Position numbers and translations under genes: made by a program
Part shown: piece by piece, positions 43,158 to 51,783 of the stretch
Position numbering within the stretch: the stretch's first letter is position 1
Layout of the letters: each line of letters opens with the position of its first letter
Notes under the pieces: model-generated
The model's database searches: none
The model's input: the letters and a program-made list of their open reading frames with translations, nothing else
Told to the model about the DNA's origin: nothing
Assembly (NCBI GenBank): GCA_964639765.1
Contig: CAZXEN010000010.1
Coordinates: forward strand, 1-59,486
Length of the DNA stretch: 59,486 nucleotides
Direction: 5' to 3'
From: Scybalousia_A sp964639765
Lineage (GTDB): Bacteria > Bacteroidota > Bacteroidia > Bacteroidales > P3

Positions 43158-44243
43158 ATGGCAAAAGAGTTAAAATTAATGAAAGGTAACGAAGCGATTG
43201 CTGAAGCAGCGATTCGTTCCGGTTGTGACGGCTATTTCGGATACCCAATAACCCCACAATCCGAAGTAATGGAACACTTGATGGCAGAAATGCCTTGGGA
43301 AAAAACAGGTATGGTAGTTTTGCAGGCCGAAAGTGAAGTTGCATCTATCAATATGGTATATGGCGGTGCTGCGACAGGAAAAAGAGTTATGACTTCTTCT
43401 TCTTCACCTGGTATGTCTCTTATGCAAGAAGGCGTAACTTATCTTGCTGGTGCAGAACTTCCTTGTTTATTAGTAAACGTTATGCGTGGTGGTCCTGGTT
43501 TAGGAACTATTCAACCTTCGCAAGCAGATTATTTCCAAACAACCAAAGGTGGTGGTCACGGAGATTATCAACTTTATACTCTTGCACCTGCAAGTGTTCA
43601 GGAAATGTATGACTTTGTTTTCAAAGCATGGGATATAGCATTCAAATACAGAAACCCTGTTATGATTCTTTCTGATGGTGCTATAGGTCAGGTAATGGAA
43701 AAAGTTTATGTAGGAGATTATCTTCCTCGCTGGACAGATGAAGAAATAGCAAAGAATGCTCCTTGGGCAGCATTTGGAAAACCTGCTTCAAGAGACCATA
43801 ATATAATTACTTCTCTTGAACTTGATTCTGCAAAACAAGAACAAAACAATCATCGTTTCCAAGCAAAATATCGTGAAATGGAAAAGAACGATACTTTGTA
43901 TGAAGAAATTATGTGTGATGATGCAGAATATGTTTTTGTTGCTTATGGTTCTTGCGCTCGTATCGCTCACAAGGCAGTTCAACTTGCAAGAGAAAAAGGA
44001 ATAAAAGCAGGTTTATTACGTCCTATTACATTATTCCCATTCCCAAGCAAACCAATCAAAGCTTTGGCTCAAAGAGTTAAAGGTATGCTTTCAGTGGAAA
44101 TGTCTGCAGGCCAAATGGTTCAAGATGTTAAACTTGCATCTGAATTTAAATGTCCTGTTGAGTACTTCGGACGTTATGGTGGTATAATTCCTACACCACA
44201 AGAAGTTGTTGAAGCATTGGAAAATAAATTAATTAAAGGCTAA
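43158..44243 (+). CDS. vorB: 2-oxoacid:ferredoxin oxidoreductase, alpha subunit (VorB-type)
   Basis: This subunit helps bind thiamine diphosphate and the 2-oxoacid. The N-terminal pyrimidine-binding domain is shown by GNEAIAEAAIRSGCDGYFGY, PITPQSEVMEHL, QAESEVASINMVYGGAATG, RVMTSSSSPGMSLMQEG and RGGPGLGTIQPSQADYFQ. A transketolase C-like domain follows (LRPITLFPFPSKPI). At 361 residues it fits the separate-subunit 3-methyl-2-oxobutanoate (2-ketoisovalerate) type better than the fused alpha-gamma type of KOR. The reaction is oxidative decarboxylation of 2-oxoacids to acyl-CoA, or the reverse, in anaerobes. The substrate (branched-chain or 2-oxoglutarate) is not certain. Confidence 0.9.
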   Translation: MAKELKLMKGNEAIAEAAIRSGCDGYFGYPITPQSEVMEHLMAEMPWEKTGMVVLQAESEVASINMVYGGAATGKRVMTSSSSPGMSLMQEGVTYLAGAELPCLLVNVMRGGPGLGTIQPSQADYFQTTKGGGHGDYQLYTLAPASVQEMYDFVFKAWDIAFKYRNPVMILSDGAIGQVMEKVYVGDYLPRWTDEEIAKNAPWAAFGKPASRDHNIITSLELDSAKQEQNNHRFQAKYREMEKNDTLYEEIMCDDAEYVFVAYGSCARIAHKAVQLAREKGIKAGLLRPITLFPFPSKPIKALAQRVKGMLSVEMSAGQMVQDVKLASEFKCPVEYFGRYGGIIPTPQEVVEALENKLIKG

Positions 44244-44247
44244 GATT

Positions 44248-45075
44248 ATGTTTAACGAAGAAATAGTAAAACCAGAAAATCTTGTTTATAAAAAAACAAG
44301 TGTTCTTACCGATGCCGTTATGCACTACTGCCCTGGATGTCCTCACGGAACAATTCACAGAATAATAGCAGAGGTAATAGATGAAATGGGCATTCAGGAC
44401 AAAACAATAGGTATTGCACCTGTTGGATGTTCAGTTTTAGCCTATAATTATTTTAATGTAGATTTTGTTGAAGCAGCTCATGGTAGAGCTCCTGCTTTAG
44501 CATCTGCAATACAAAGACTTCACCCAGAACACCACACATTTACTTACCAAGGAGATGGTGATTTGGCTGCAATAGGTACAGCAGAAACAATTCATGCTTG
44601 CAACCGTGGCGAAAACATTATTATTTTCTTTGTAAATAATGCAATATATGGTATGACAGGTGGTCAAATGGCTCCTACAACATTGGTAGGTATGAAATCT
44701 GCAACAACTCCTTATGGACGTAGAGTAGATTTGAACGGATGGCCTTTGCAAATAACAGAGTTGGTTGCACAACTTCCAGGAACAGATTATGTTACTCGTC
44801 AAAGTGCTTCTACTCCTGCTGACGTAAGAAAAGCAAAAGCTGCTGTAAGAAAAGCTTTCGAAAACCAAGCTGCAAAGAAAGGTACTCAATTTGTTGAGTT
44901 CGTTTCTACATGTAACTCTGGTTGGAAGATGACTCCTGTAGCTGCCAACGAATGGATGCGTCAGAATATGTTCCCTAAATATGTTTTGGGAGACATCAAG
45001 GCTGACGGACAAATCGTAAGAGAATACAATCCTGCAGACAGTAAAGTTATCAGAGAATTAATTCCAGTTAAATAA
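44248..45075 (+). CDS. 2-oxoacid:ferredoxin oxidoreductase, beta subunit (TPP-binding)
   Basis: This subunit carries the diphosphate-binding half of the thiamine site: YCPGCPHGTIHR (a cysteine pair that may bind an Fe-S cluster), IGIAPVGCSVLAYNYF, AHGRAPALASAIQRL and the TPP motif GDGDLAAIGTAETIHA ending in FFVNNAIYGMTGGQM. Its 275 residues are normal. It follows the alpha gene by 4 bases and is followed by the gamma gene after 30 bases. Confidence 0.93.
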   Translation: MFNEEIVKPENLVYKKTSVLTDAVMHYCPGCPHGTIHRIIAEVIDEMGIQDKTIGIAPVGCSVLAYNYFNVDFVEAAHGRAPALASAIQRLHPEHHTFTYQGDGDLAAIGTAETIHACNRGENIIIFFVNNAIYGMTGGQMAPTTLVGMKSATTPYGRRVDLNGWPLQITELVAQLPGTDYVTRQSASTPADVRKAKAAVRKAFENQAAKKGTQFVEFVSTCNSGWKMTPVAANEWMRQNMFPKYVLGDIKADGQIVREYNPADSKVIRELIPVK

Positions 45076-45105
45076 AGTATTAACCCAATAAAACAGATTA
45101 CAACA

Positions 45106-45657
45106 ATGACAGAAGAAATAATTATAGCAGGTTTCGGAGGACAAGGAGTTTTATCTATGGGTAAAATACTTGCTTACTCTGGTGCAATGCAAGGAAAGGA
45201 AGTTAGTTGGATGCCAAGTTATGGTCCAGAAATGCGTGGAGGTACTGCAAACGTATCTGTTATTATTTCAGACGAAAGAATATCTTCACCAATCATCAGC
45301 CAGTTTGACACAGCTATAATTCTTAACCAACAATCTTTGGATAAGTTTGAAAGTGCTGTAAAGCCAGGCGGTCTTCTTATTTATGATCCCAATGGTATAA
45401 CAAAAGCACCTACAAGAAAAGATATCAATGTTTACAAAATTCCTGCAACAGAGAAAAGTGCAGAAATGGGAATGGCAAAGGTATTTAACATGATGGTATT
45501 AGGAGGATTCCTAAAAATCAAACCTGTTGTTACTGAACAATACATAGAAGAAGGTTTGAAACACTCTCTTCCTGAGCGTCATCACAAACTTATACCAACC
45601 AACCTTGATGCAGTAGCAAAAGGTAAAGAATTAATAGAAGGTGTAAACGTACTTTAA
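45106..45657 (+). CDS. 2-oxoacid:ferredoxin oxidoreductase, gamma subunit
   Basis: This is the coenzyme A-interacting gamma domain: IIIAGFGGQGVLSMGKILAY at the N-terminus, then VSWMPSYGPEMRGGTANVSV. The 183-residue length is typical of a separate gamma subunit. It is the last gene of the operon, ending at a strong terminator. Confidence 0.93.
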   Translation: MTEEIIIAGFGGQGVLSMGKILAYSGAMQGKEVSWMPSYGPEMRGGTANVSVIISDERISSPIISQFDTAIILNQQSLDKFESAVKPGGLLIYDPNGITKAPTRKDINVYKIPATEKSAEMGMAKVFNMMVLGGFLKIKPVVTEQYIEEGLKHSLPERHHKLIPTNLDAVAKGKELIEGVNVL

Positions 45658-45675
45658 TAAAAAGTATATAAAACG

Positions 45676-45712
45676 AAAAGTCCGCTGCAACAATGTAGCG
45701 GACTTTTTTTGT
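45676..45712 (+). terminator. intrinsic terminator of the oxidoreductase operon
   Basis: AAAAGTCCGCT pairs with AGCGGACTTTT around a short loop, followed by T7. It is one of the strongest stems in the window and also stands between convergent transcripts. Confidence 0.9.
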
Positions 45713-45740
45713 GGATTTGTTATCTGGCTTTGGATGTCTG

Positions 45741-46133
45741 TTATTTTGTCGTTTTCTTTTTTAAGTAAAATATATCATCTCCACCTTCCCACTGATAATA
45801 CATCTCTGTTTTGCTGATATGCTGTATTATCAAAGTACTAATGGTAGATTTTTTTACGCTTTCTGCTCCAGCAAATTTCATTGTCAATTTATATTCTCCT
45901 TTCTTCTCTCCATATTGCAATTCATACGTAAAAGCAGCTCCCTCATCAAAGTATAAATACCCCATACCATTGTTTGAGAAGACAAATAATGTCAGATAAG
46001 CTCCATTCTCTTCTGCTCCCCATGAACCAACCAGCATTTGTTTTACTTTTTCAAGTTCTGATACTTCATCATCGTCGTCTGAGCATGCAGAAAAGCCAAA
46101 CACTACGGCAGTCATTACAAGCATCATAAACAT
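45741..46133 (-). CDS. hypothetical lipoprotein, interrupted signal n-region
   Basis: A 130-residue predicted lipoprotein with hydrophobic stretch and lipobox ending at Cys17 (GFSAC), followed by SDDDDEVSELEKVKQMLVGSW. The mature part looks like a small beta-barrel of lipocalin-like length (LVGSWGAEENG, YLYFDEGAAFTY, YYQWEGG), as in many Bacteroidota lipoproteins, but I cannot name the family. In the same frame, directly upstream, an ATG opens MKKI and then meets TGA before continuing KK into the present start. The original start may have been MKKI-x-KKMFMMLVM, with a nonsense mutation. Translation from the internal ATG would still give a usable signal peptide. Confidence 0.7.
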   Translation of the reverse strand: MFMMLVMTAVVFGFSACSDDDDEVSELEKVKQMLVGSWGAEENGAYLTLFVFSNNGMGYLYFDEGAAFTYELQYGEKKGEYKLTMKFAGAESVKKSTISTLIIQHISKTEMYYQWEGGDDIFYLKKKTTK

Positions 46134-46254
46134 TTTCTTTCAAATTTTCTTCATATACTTGTGCTAATGTTATCTCATCTTAGCCCGTCGGTCTTAAAGT
46201 TTAATTCTATCAAAATAAAGATTTGGTTTTATATTCTTTTCTCTTCTTTATCTT

Positions 46255-46818
46255 TTATTCTTCTGGCTTTTGGTCCCAAAGGATAGGAACATTATGGAAG
46301 TGATAAGAATCTGTATCTCCATCTATCTGAACTCTGCATTTCACATCTTCCAACTGTTCTACAGAAGAAGGAATATTTTTCAAAGGGGTTTTCTCAAGAT
46401 TCATTTCAACTGCCACATCTTTCACAACCTGAAACTCTCCGCTGTTGAAATTATCGCCGATATTGTACATCTTGCCTTTGGAAGTTACCCCCAATTGCTG
46501 AGTAACGAAGATTTTTGATCTGTCAATTTTCATTTTCCCTTTTATTACCATATAGACATCTCCGCTTTGGCTGTCTCCATAGCAACCTACAAACTCAAAA
46601 CTTACCTTGTCATTCAACCGTTTGTTCTCCATCGTAATGGAAACTTTACCCAAGTCTGCATGTTTGTCCACTTTCTTTTCTGTTTTCTTTAATTCCCTTT
46701 CGGCTTTGTTAAGGAATGAGCCAACCTTTGAACTTTTCTTTTCGTTATTGTTGTTCTGTGAAAACGCAACATCTAATGCCAATAACATCACTACTGAAAA
46801 TAAGAATAATTTTTTCAT
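46255..46818 (-). CDS. exported protein of unknown function
   Basis: A 187-residue protein with a Sec signal peptide (MKKLFLFSVVMLLALDVAFSQ), then a Lys/Glu-rich helical stretch (FLNKAERELKKTEKKVDKH) and a predicted beta-rich domain (KVSFEFVGCYGDSQSGDVYM, FVTQQLGVTSKGKMYNIG). One cysteine only. I do not recognise a family. Located in the periplasm or at the surface. It is monocistronic with a -7 element upstream. Confidence 0.72.
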   Translation of the reverse strand: MKKLFLFSVVMLLALDVAFSQNNNNEKKSSKVGSFLNKAERELKKTEKKVDKHADLGKVSITMENKRLNDKVSFEFVGCYGDSQSGDVYMVIKGKMKIDRSKIFVTQQLGVTSKGKMYNIGDNFNSGEFQVVKDVAVEMNLEKTPLKNIPSSVEQLEDVKCRVQIDGDTDSYHFHNVPILWDQKPEE

Positions 46819-46879
46819 CTCTTTTTCCTCCTTTTAGTTTTGTCTGTTAATAATTCAATAAAACATTTATTTAATGCAG

Positions 46880-46887
46880 CAAAAGTA
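46880..46887 (-). promoter_or_regulatory. -7 element upstream of an exported-protein gene
   Basis: TACTTTTG on the reverse strand, 61 bases before the start codon. It lies in a 304-base divergent intergenic region that otherwise holds nothing I recognise. Confidence 0.4.
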
Positions 46888-47080
46888 ACAACTATATCTT
46901 ACATAACCAAATAAAATGCAAACTATTTTAACCTAACTTATGTCAAAACGTTTTAATAAGTGGCAAAAAAAACATATATAATACCTCCATATGAGCCTCC
47001 AAGGATAGATTATAGACTCTCTGTTGAAATAAAATTTACTAAAATCACTTTTTATCTATCCCTTTGCCTAAAAAATATTG

Positions 47081-47088
47081 TAACTTTG
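47081..47088 (+). promoter_or_regulatory. -7 element upstream of the conserved unknown-gmk unit
   Basis: TAACTTTG, 34 bases before the start codon. TTTG upstream is only 14 bases away, too close for a standard -33. Confidence 0.45.
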
Positions 47089-47122
47089 CCAAAATTTTTG
47101 CAAGATAAATAAGTTTAGCATT

Positions 47123-48031
47123 ATGGATAACAACCTTGACAACCTTAAAGAGCAGATAAGAAACATTTATGACAACATTCTTGCTCTACAAGTACCGGAA
47201 AAAGAAGATAATTCTGCTTTAATGCAGAAAATTGATGAATTGCTGTCAAACACACAAAACATCATACAACAAAATGAAAAGATAGTTTCCCAAAACGAGA
47301 ATATCATATCCTTGATAAAGGATTTAGTTAAAAAACAAGTGACGGTGGAGACACAGACTGCTGAAATCAAGGTTGAAAAGCAGCCTACAGAAGAGCCAAA
47401 GGAAGAATTGCCAATATTTGACTTGTCACAGGATAACTTGGGACAAATCAGTGAGACGACAGAAGAGCCTAAGCCAGAAGAAACAATTGAACCAGCAGAG
47501 CCTGTCAAAGAAGAAATACACGAGGAGAAAAAGACTGAGAAAACAGAGACCTCCTCTGTACTGGAATTCCTGCACAAAAGAGTAATAAAAGATAAACCGA
47601 CAAGCGAAAGCAAAGACAATGGCAAGGCAAATACTGCTACTTCCTCTCTTAACAGTCTCTTTGCAGACACTGATGCAGAAAAGACAAAAGAACAACAGGA
47701 AAACACCTCATCACTTTTCTATACCAAAGAAGAAAATCAAACCACAGAGCTATTTTCCGAAAAGCAGGAATCCATTGGCGACAGGTTTGCCTCTCAAACT
47801 AAAAACGATTTACGCATAGCCATAGGCATCAATTACAAATTTATGTTTATCAACGATTTATTCTCTGGAGACATAAAAGAATACGAAAACTTTATCAACA
47901 AACTTAACGAGACTGCTTCCTTCAAAGACTCCATGGAAGTGATAAACGAAAATCGCCTGTCATATAAATGGGCTACCACTTCTCCGGCATACGCTAATCT
48001 TGTGGATATAATTCAAAAAAGATTTGAATAA
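47123..48031 (+). CDS. conserved Bacteroidota protein of unknown function
   Basis: A 302-residue cytoplasmic protein in three parts. Residues 1-~75 form a predicted coiled coil (LMQKIDELLSNTQNIIQQNEK). Residues about 80-215 are a disordered acidic Glu/Pro/Lys/Thr-rich stretch. The C-terminal ~75 residues are a compact domain (DLRIAIGINYKFMFINDLFS, GDIKEYENFINKLNE) that I recall as conserved in Bacteroidota but unnamed. gmk starts 3 bases after the stop, a tight link that suggests shared regulation only. No membrane segment or enzyme motif is visible. Confidence 0.78.
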   Translation: MDNNLDNLKEQIRNIYDNILALQVPEKEDNSALMQKIDELLSNTQNIIQQNEKIVSQNENIISLIKDLVKKQVTVETQTAEIKVEKQPTEEPKEELPIFDLSQDNLGQISETTEEPKPEETIEPAEPVKEEIHEEKKTEKTETSSVLEFLHKRVIKDKPTSESKDNGKANTATSSLNSLFADTDAEKTKEQQENTSSLFYTKEENQTTELFSEKQESIGDRFASQTKNDLRIAIGINYKFMFINDLFSGDIKEYENFINKLNETASFKDSMEVINENRLSYKWATTSPAYANLVDIIQKRFE

Positions 48032-48034
48032 ACA

Positions 48035-48607
48035 ATGAAAGCGACCTCACTTATTGTTTCTGCTCCTTCAGGCACAGGAAAAACGACAATATTGAATCAT
48101 CTGTTTGAGATTTTTCCTGACAAGTTTTCTTTCTCTGTTTCTGCCACAACACGGCAACCAAGACAACAGGAACAACATGGAAAACACTATTATTTTATTT
48201 CCCAAAAGGAATTTGAGGAAAGAATAGCACATGAGGAGTTTCTTGAATACGAAAACGTGTATGAGGGACTGTATTACGGCACACTTAAAAGCGAAATACA
48301 GCGAATAAATGATGAAGGCAAAATAGCTGTCTTTGATGTAGATGTAAAAGGAGGAATAAACATCAAATCCAAACTGCAGGACAAAGCCATTGCTGTTTTC
48401 TTTATGCCGCCTTCCATGGAAGAACTGAAAAAAAGACTTGAGGGAAGAAAGACCGAAACAGAGGAATCGCTCAACAAACGTTTGCAACGGGCAGAGATGG
48501 AAATATCATACGCAGACAAATTTGACTACATAATAGTCAATGACAAGTTGGACAAAGCCTTGAAAAAATCCTCCGAAATTATCAAAGAAAAGTTTGATAT
48601 ACAATAA
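48035..48607 (+). CDS. gmk: guanylate kinase
   Basis: Gmk phosphorylates GMP to GDP using ATP. The P-loop APSGTGKTT is at residues 10-18. FSVSATTRQPRQQEQHGKHYYF, LEYENVYEGLYYGT (GMP-binding), VFDVDVKGGINIK and the lid stretch around RLEGRKTETEESLNKRL complete the family pattern. The 190-residue length is normal. It is co-transcribed with the preceding gene of unknown function. Confidence 0.95.
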   Translation: MKATSLIVSAPSGTGKTTILNHLFEIFPDKFSFSVSATTRQPRQQEQHGKHYYFISQKEFEERIAHEEFLEYENVYEGLYYGTLKSEIQRINDEGKIAVFDVDVKGGINIKSKLQDKAIAVFFMPPSMEELKKRLEGRKTETEESLNKRLQRAEMEISYADKFDYIIVNDKLDKALKKSSEIIKEKFDIQ

Positions 48608-48620
48608 AATGTCGCATAGA

Positions 48621-48652
48621 TTTTGTAACACTTAAAAAAATACTTACTTTTG
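48621..48652 (+). promoter_or_regulatory. Bacteroidota-type promoter for pheS
   Basis: TTTTG and TACTTTTG are separated by 19 bases. The start codon lies 19 bases downstream of the -7 element. Confidence 0.72.
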
Positions 48653-48671
48653 CACTTTAAATATTAGAACG

Positions 48672-49706
48672 ATGGAAGAAATAATAAACAAACATATTGA
48701 AAAGATAAAGAATATATCTTCTGCAACCAAAGAAGAGCTGGAGAATATCAGGATAGAATACCTTGGAAAGAAAGGCGTAATGAGTGATTTGTTTGCTAAA
48801 TTCAAAGAAGTTGCACCCGAGAAGAGAAAAGAGCTGGGAATAAAACTTAATGAGTTGAAACAGGTTGCACAAGCCAAAGTAGAGGAACTCAGGGAGAAAA
48901 CAGAGACCAAGGCAGAGGAACTAAAACCAAAAGAAGACCTGACAAAACCACTGGAAAGCGTTTCTCTGGGCTCAACACACCCGCTTACTTTGGTCAGAAA
49001 AGAAATTGTTGACATTTTTTCCCGTATTGGCTACACTGTACAGGAAGGTCCTGAGGTGGAAGACGACTGGCATGTTTTCTCTGCCTTGAACTTCCCTCCT
49101 GAACACCCTGCAAGAGATATGCAGGATACTTTCTTTGTGGAAAATGGCAGACAAGACGGCAATGATATCCTGCTTCGTACCCATACTTCCTCTGTTCAGG
49201 TGCGTACAATGGAGAAAATGAAACCTCCTATCCGTATTATTGCACCGGGAAGAGTATTCAGGAATGAAGCTATCTCGGCAAGAGCGCACTGCATCTTCCA
49301 TCAGGTGGAAGGATTATACATAGACAAAGGAGTATCTTTTGCAGACCTTAAACAAAATCTTCTTTATTTTGTAAAGGAAATGTTTGGAGAGAACACACAG
49401 ATACGCTTGCGTCCATCTTATTTCCCTTTCACAGAGCCAAGTGCTGAAATGGATATTTCATGTACTATCTGCGGCGGCGAAGGCTGTAATATCTGTAAAC
49501 ATACAGGCTGGCTTGAAATCATGGGATGCGGAATGGTGGATCCGAATGTTCTGGAAGCTTCCGGAATAGACAGCAAAGTATATTCAGGTTTTGCCTTTGG
49601 TATGGGGATAGAAAGAATAGCCATGCTGAAATATGATGTAAAAGACTTGCGTCAGTATTTCGAAAACGACATTCGTTTCCTAAATCAGTTTGCTTCTGAA
49701 ATCTAA
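48672..49706 (+). CDS. pheS: phenylalanine--tRNA ligase alpha subunit
   Basis: PheS charges tRNA-Phe together with PheT, which is not in the window. The N-terminal coiled coil (about residues 1-90) contacts tRNA. The catalytic core shows HPLTLVRKEIVDIFSRIGY, GPEVEDDWHVFSALNFP, HPARDMQDTFFV, LLRTHTSSVQVRTM, GRVFRNEAISARAHCIFHQ and FPFTEPSAEMDISC. A cysteine cluster (CTICGGEGCNICKHTGW), frequent in this lineage, precedes the final GFAFGMGIERIAML. The 344-residue length is typical. Unlike many bacteria, pheT is not directly downstream. Confidence 0.96.
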   Translation: MEEIINKHIEKIKNISSATKEELENIRIEYLGKKGVMSDLFAKFKEVAPEKRKELGIKLNELKQVAQAKVEELREKTETKAEELKPKEDLTKPLESVSLGSTHPLTLVRKEIVDIFSRIGYTVQEGPEVEDDWHVFSALNFPPEHPARDMQDTFFVENGRQDGNDILLRTHTSSVQVRTMEKMKPPIRIIAPGRVFRNEAISARAHCIFHQVEGLYIDKGVSFADLKQNLLYFVKEMFGENTQIRLRPSYFPFTEPSAEMDISCTICGGEGCNICKHTGWLEIMGCGMVDPNVLEASGIDSKVYSGFAFGMGIERIAMLKYDVKDLRQYFENDIRFLNQFASEI

Positions 49707-49726
49707 GATTTGACAAAAAAATACTA

Positions 49727-49768
49727 AAAAAGCATTGTCGCCCTTTCCATTACCGACAATGCTTTTCT
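49727..49768. terminator. bidirectional terminator between pheS and the leucine-rich-repeat gene
   Basis: AAAGCATTGTCG pairs with CGACAATGCTTT, with A-run and T-run flanks on both sides. It overlaps the last codons of the convergent leucine-rich-repeat gene. Confidence 0.8.
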
Positions 49769-50787
49769 TTAATGCTGAAATGTTTTTTGAAGAACCGTTT
49801 CAGGCGTAATATTGGAGTCATTTCATATAGAGGCATATTCTTCCAACCTTCGGCTTTTTTATAATTCTTCAAAGAAAACATAGGTATGAAAACGTCTATA
49901 TTATCGTTGCTTATATCAAATATAGATGTACGCGCTCTCGGAGGATTCTTGCTTTTGGATATCAGATACCTGAATTTATCACAGCCCCAGAAAACTCTTT
50001 TGCCTATACGTTCCAGATATTTTGACAAAACAATGCTTTCCAAAGAAGAACAATCTTCAAAAGCATAGTTGCCAATGTATCTTATATTGCTTAGACCCTT
50101 GATTTCCTGAAGTTCTGTGCAACAAGAGAAAACCTGAGCTCCTATTTCCTGCATGGTTTTCGGAAGTCTTACACTTCTAAGATTGCAACAGAAAGCAAAG
50201 GCTGCTGAAGATATATTGGTATATCCGCGAGGTATCCGCATTTCTGTAAGGGAATAGCAACCGACAAAAGCATAGCGTTCTATCTTCTTTGCTTTCTTGG
50301 GCAGATTTATTTCCTTCAGTGATGAGCAACCGCAGAAACAGCCATCGCTAACCAATGTCAGGTTGTCAGGCATCACAACTTTCTGCAACCGTGTACAGTA
50401 TTCAAATGCACTTTCCCCAATATATGTCACTGTTTCCGGAATAATTATCTCCCTGAGGTTCTTGCATTTGGCAAAGGCGTAGGATTCTATTCTTTTTATA
50501 CCATAATCCAGTTGCACCGTTCTAAGTTCAGAACAGTTGCAAAAACAACTTTGAGGTATAATATCCAAGCCTCCCCCTAAATGAACTTCCTGCAAAGCCG
50601 TACCTTCAAAGGCTGAGGGATAAATAACCTTGAGCTTTTCCATTCCTTCCACCTCCCTAAGGTTCTCGCATAGGGAAAAAGCCTCCCTGCCGACAGTTTT
50701 TGCACCCTCAGGTATGGCAAAACTCGTCAGTTCTTTGTTGTTTCTATATGCTTTGTAGGCTATATTCTTTGCCATTTTAACATTCAT
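49750..50787 (-). CDS. BspA-type leucine-rich-repeat protein (LRR_5)
   Basis: The chain consists of about ten tandem ~23-residue repeats of the BspA/LRR_5 type, with the recurring pattern ..I..YAF..C..L..I..P.. (IESYAFAKCKNLREIIIPET; YIGESAFEYCTRLQKVVMPD). It lacks a signal peptide of its own. The C-terminal ~60 residues are basic and contain FKKHFSIKEK. Start choice is unsure: ATG at the given start overlaps the upstream lipoprotein gene by 11 bases; a second ATG 12 bases later (MAKNIAYKAY) begins one base after that stop. Either way the two genes are translationally coupled. LRR_5 proteins mediate binding; without a signal this one may be cytoplasmic. Confidence 0.82.
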   Translation of the reverse strand: MNVKMAKNIAYKAYRNNKELTSFAIPEGAKTVGREAFSLCENLREVEGMEKLKVIYPSAFEGTALQEVHLGGGLDIIPQSCFCNCSELRTVQLDYGIKRIESYAFAKCKNLREIIIPETVTYIGESAFEYCTRLQKVVMPDNLTLVSDGCFCGCSSLKEINLPKKAKKIERYAFVGCYSLTEMRIPRGYTNISSAAFAFCCNLRSVRLPKTMQEIGAQVFSCCTELQEIKGLSNIRYIGNYAFEDCSSLESIVLSKYLERIGKRVFWGCDKFRYLISKSKNPPRARTSIFDISNDNIDVFIPMFSLKNYKKAEGWKNMPLYEMTPILRLKRFFKKHFSIKEKHCR

Positions 50788-50953
50788 CTGTGTTTTCTTC
50801 CGTTGGCTGTGTGCCGGGAGCTGCTTTTTCTATGGATTTCTTGAAACCGCTTCCATTATCCATACAGTCACCGTCGCAAGATGTCATCACAAAAGAAAAA
50901 ATCAACACACCAAATAGAGCAGAAAAGATTTTTATTTTTGAAAACTTCTTCAT
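50777..50953 (-). CDS. small lipoprotein, 58 aa, coupled to the leucine-rich-repeat gene
   Basis: A short reverse-strand frame starting MKKFSKIKIFSALFGVLIF and reaching a lipobox cysteine in VMTSC, followed by DGDCMDNGSGFKKSIEKAA and an acidic end. The signal peptide is textbook and the mature part about 32 residues, with two more cysteines. It overlaps or abuts the leucine-rich-repeat gene start, forming a two-gene unit. No family recognised. Confidence 0.72.
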   Translation of the reverse strand: MKKFSKIKIFSALFGVLIFSFVMTSCDGDCMDNGSGFKKSIEKAAPGTQPTEENTDEC

Positions 50954-51020
50954 AATTATCCACTGTTTGTATTATAACGAGAATAGAAAACAAAAATTTT
51001 ATTGTCTTTTAATCTTTTCC

Positions 51021-51103
51021 TGAAAAGAGTTGGTTTTTAGAAAAAAACATCAAGACTTTACACCATAAAGAGTTGATTTTTGAGAATAAAAAACAACTCT
51101 TTT
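51021..51103. repeat. intergenic AT-rich repeat, copy F
   Basis: AAAGAGTTG occurs twice (about 51024 and 51067). The second copy pairs with CAACTCTTT at 51094-51103 through a stem of 9 bp, one mismatch and 5 bp, followed by T's. Between them lie TTTTTAGAAAAAAA, shared with copies C and E, and CAAGACTTT. It sits between the small lipoprotein gene and the 3' end of folE, so the hairpin could also act as a terminator. Confidence 0.72.
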
Positions 51104-51129
51104 TTTGCAAAATATTTCTGTCAGTACTC

Positions 51130-51744
51130 TTAAACAAGATTTACGCCTATCAGACGCAAAAACTCGGCCCTTGTCTTTTCGTCCTTTTTGAATGCTCCTA
51201 TAAAGTCTGAGGTTGTTGTGATAGAGTTCTGTTTCTGAACTCCTCTCATACTCATACAAAGATGTCGTGCCTCTATTACAACAGCAACACCCAAAGGATT
51301 AAGTGTTTCATGTATGCAGGTAAGAATTTCTCTTGTCATTCTTTCCTGAACCTGCAAACGACGGGCAAAGCAATCCACCACCCGTGGTATTTTACTCAGA
51401 CCCACAATTGTTCCATTCGGAATATAGGCAACGTGAGCTTTGCCAAAGAAAGGTACCATGTGATGTTCGCAAAGGGAATATATTTCTATATCTTTTACTA
51501 TTACCATCTGTTTGTAGTCTTCCTTGAACATGGCAGAACGAAGTATTTCCCCTGGATTTGTATCATATCCATGAGTAAGAAACTGCATAGCCTTGGCAAC
51601 TCTTTCCGGAGTCTTCAAAAGACCTTCCCGCTGTGGGTCTTCACCCAAAAGCCTAAGCACTTCCTTATAATGGTATGCAAGTTCTTCTGTATTCTTTGGA
51701 TTGTATCTTTCTATCTTCTCGTATCCTTGTATATCGTCATTCAT
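51130..51744 (-). CDS. folE: GTP cyclohydrolase I
   Basis: FolE opens GTP to 7,8-dihydroneopterin triphosphate, the first step of folate synthesis and also the source of the pterin used by QueE-type pathways. Zinc ligands are C92, H95 (SLCEHHMVPFFG) and C163 (HLCMSMRGV). GLSKIPRVVDCFARRLQVQERMT (in parts) and the final region TSDFIGAFK are also family-typical. The 204-residue length is normal. It is a single gene whose promoter lies next to the terminator of the upstream Omp28-like gene. Confidence 0.96.
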   Translation of the reverse strand: MNDDIQGYEKIERYNPKNTEELAYHYKEVLRLLGEDPQREGLLKTPERVAKAMQFLTHGYDTNPGEILRSAMFKEDYKQMVIVKDIEIYSLCEHHMVPFFGKAHVAYIPNGTIVGLSKIPRVVDCFARRLQVQERMTREILTCIHETLNPLGVAVVIEARHLCMSMRGVQKQNSITTTSDFIGAFKKDEKTRAEFLRLIGVNLV

Positions 51745-51773
51745 GTTTGGATTTCCTTCTTAAAAATTTTTTG

Positions 51774-51781
51774 CAAAGGTA
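51774..51781 (-). promoter_or_regulatory. -7 element upstream of folE
   Basis: TACCTTTG on the reverse strand, 30 bases before the start codon. The -33 region overlaps the preceding gene's terminator hairpin. Confidence 0.45.
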
Positions 51782-51783
51782 TA

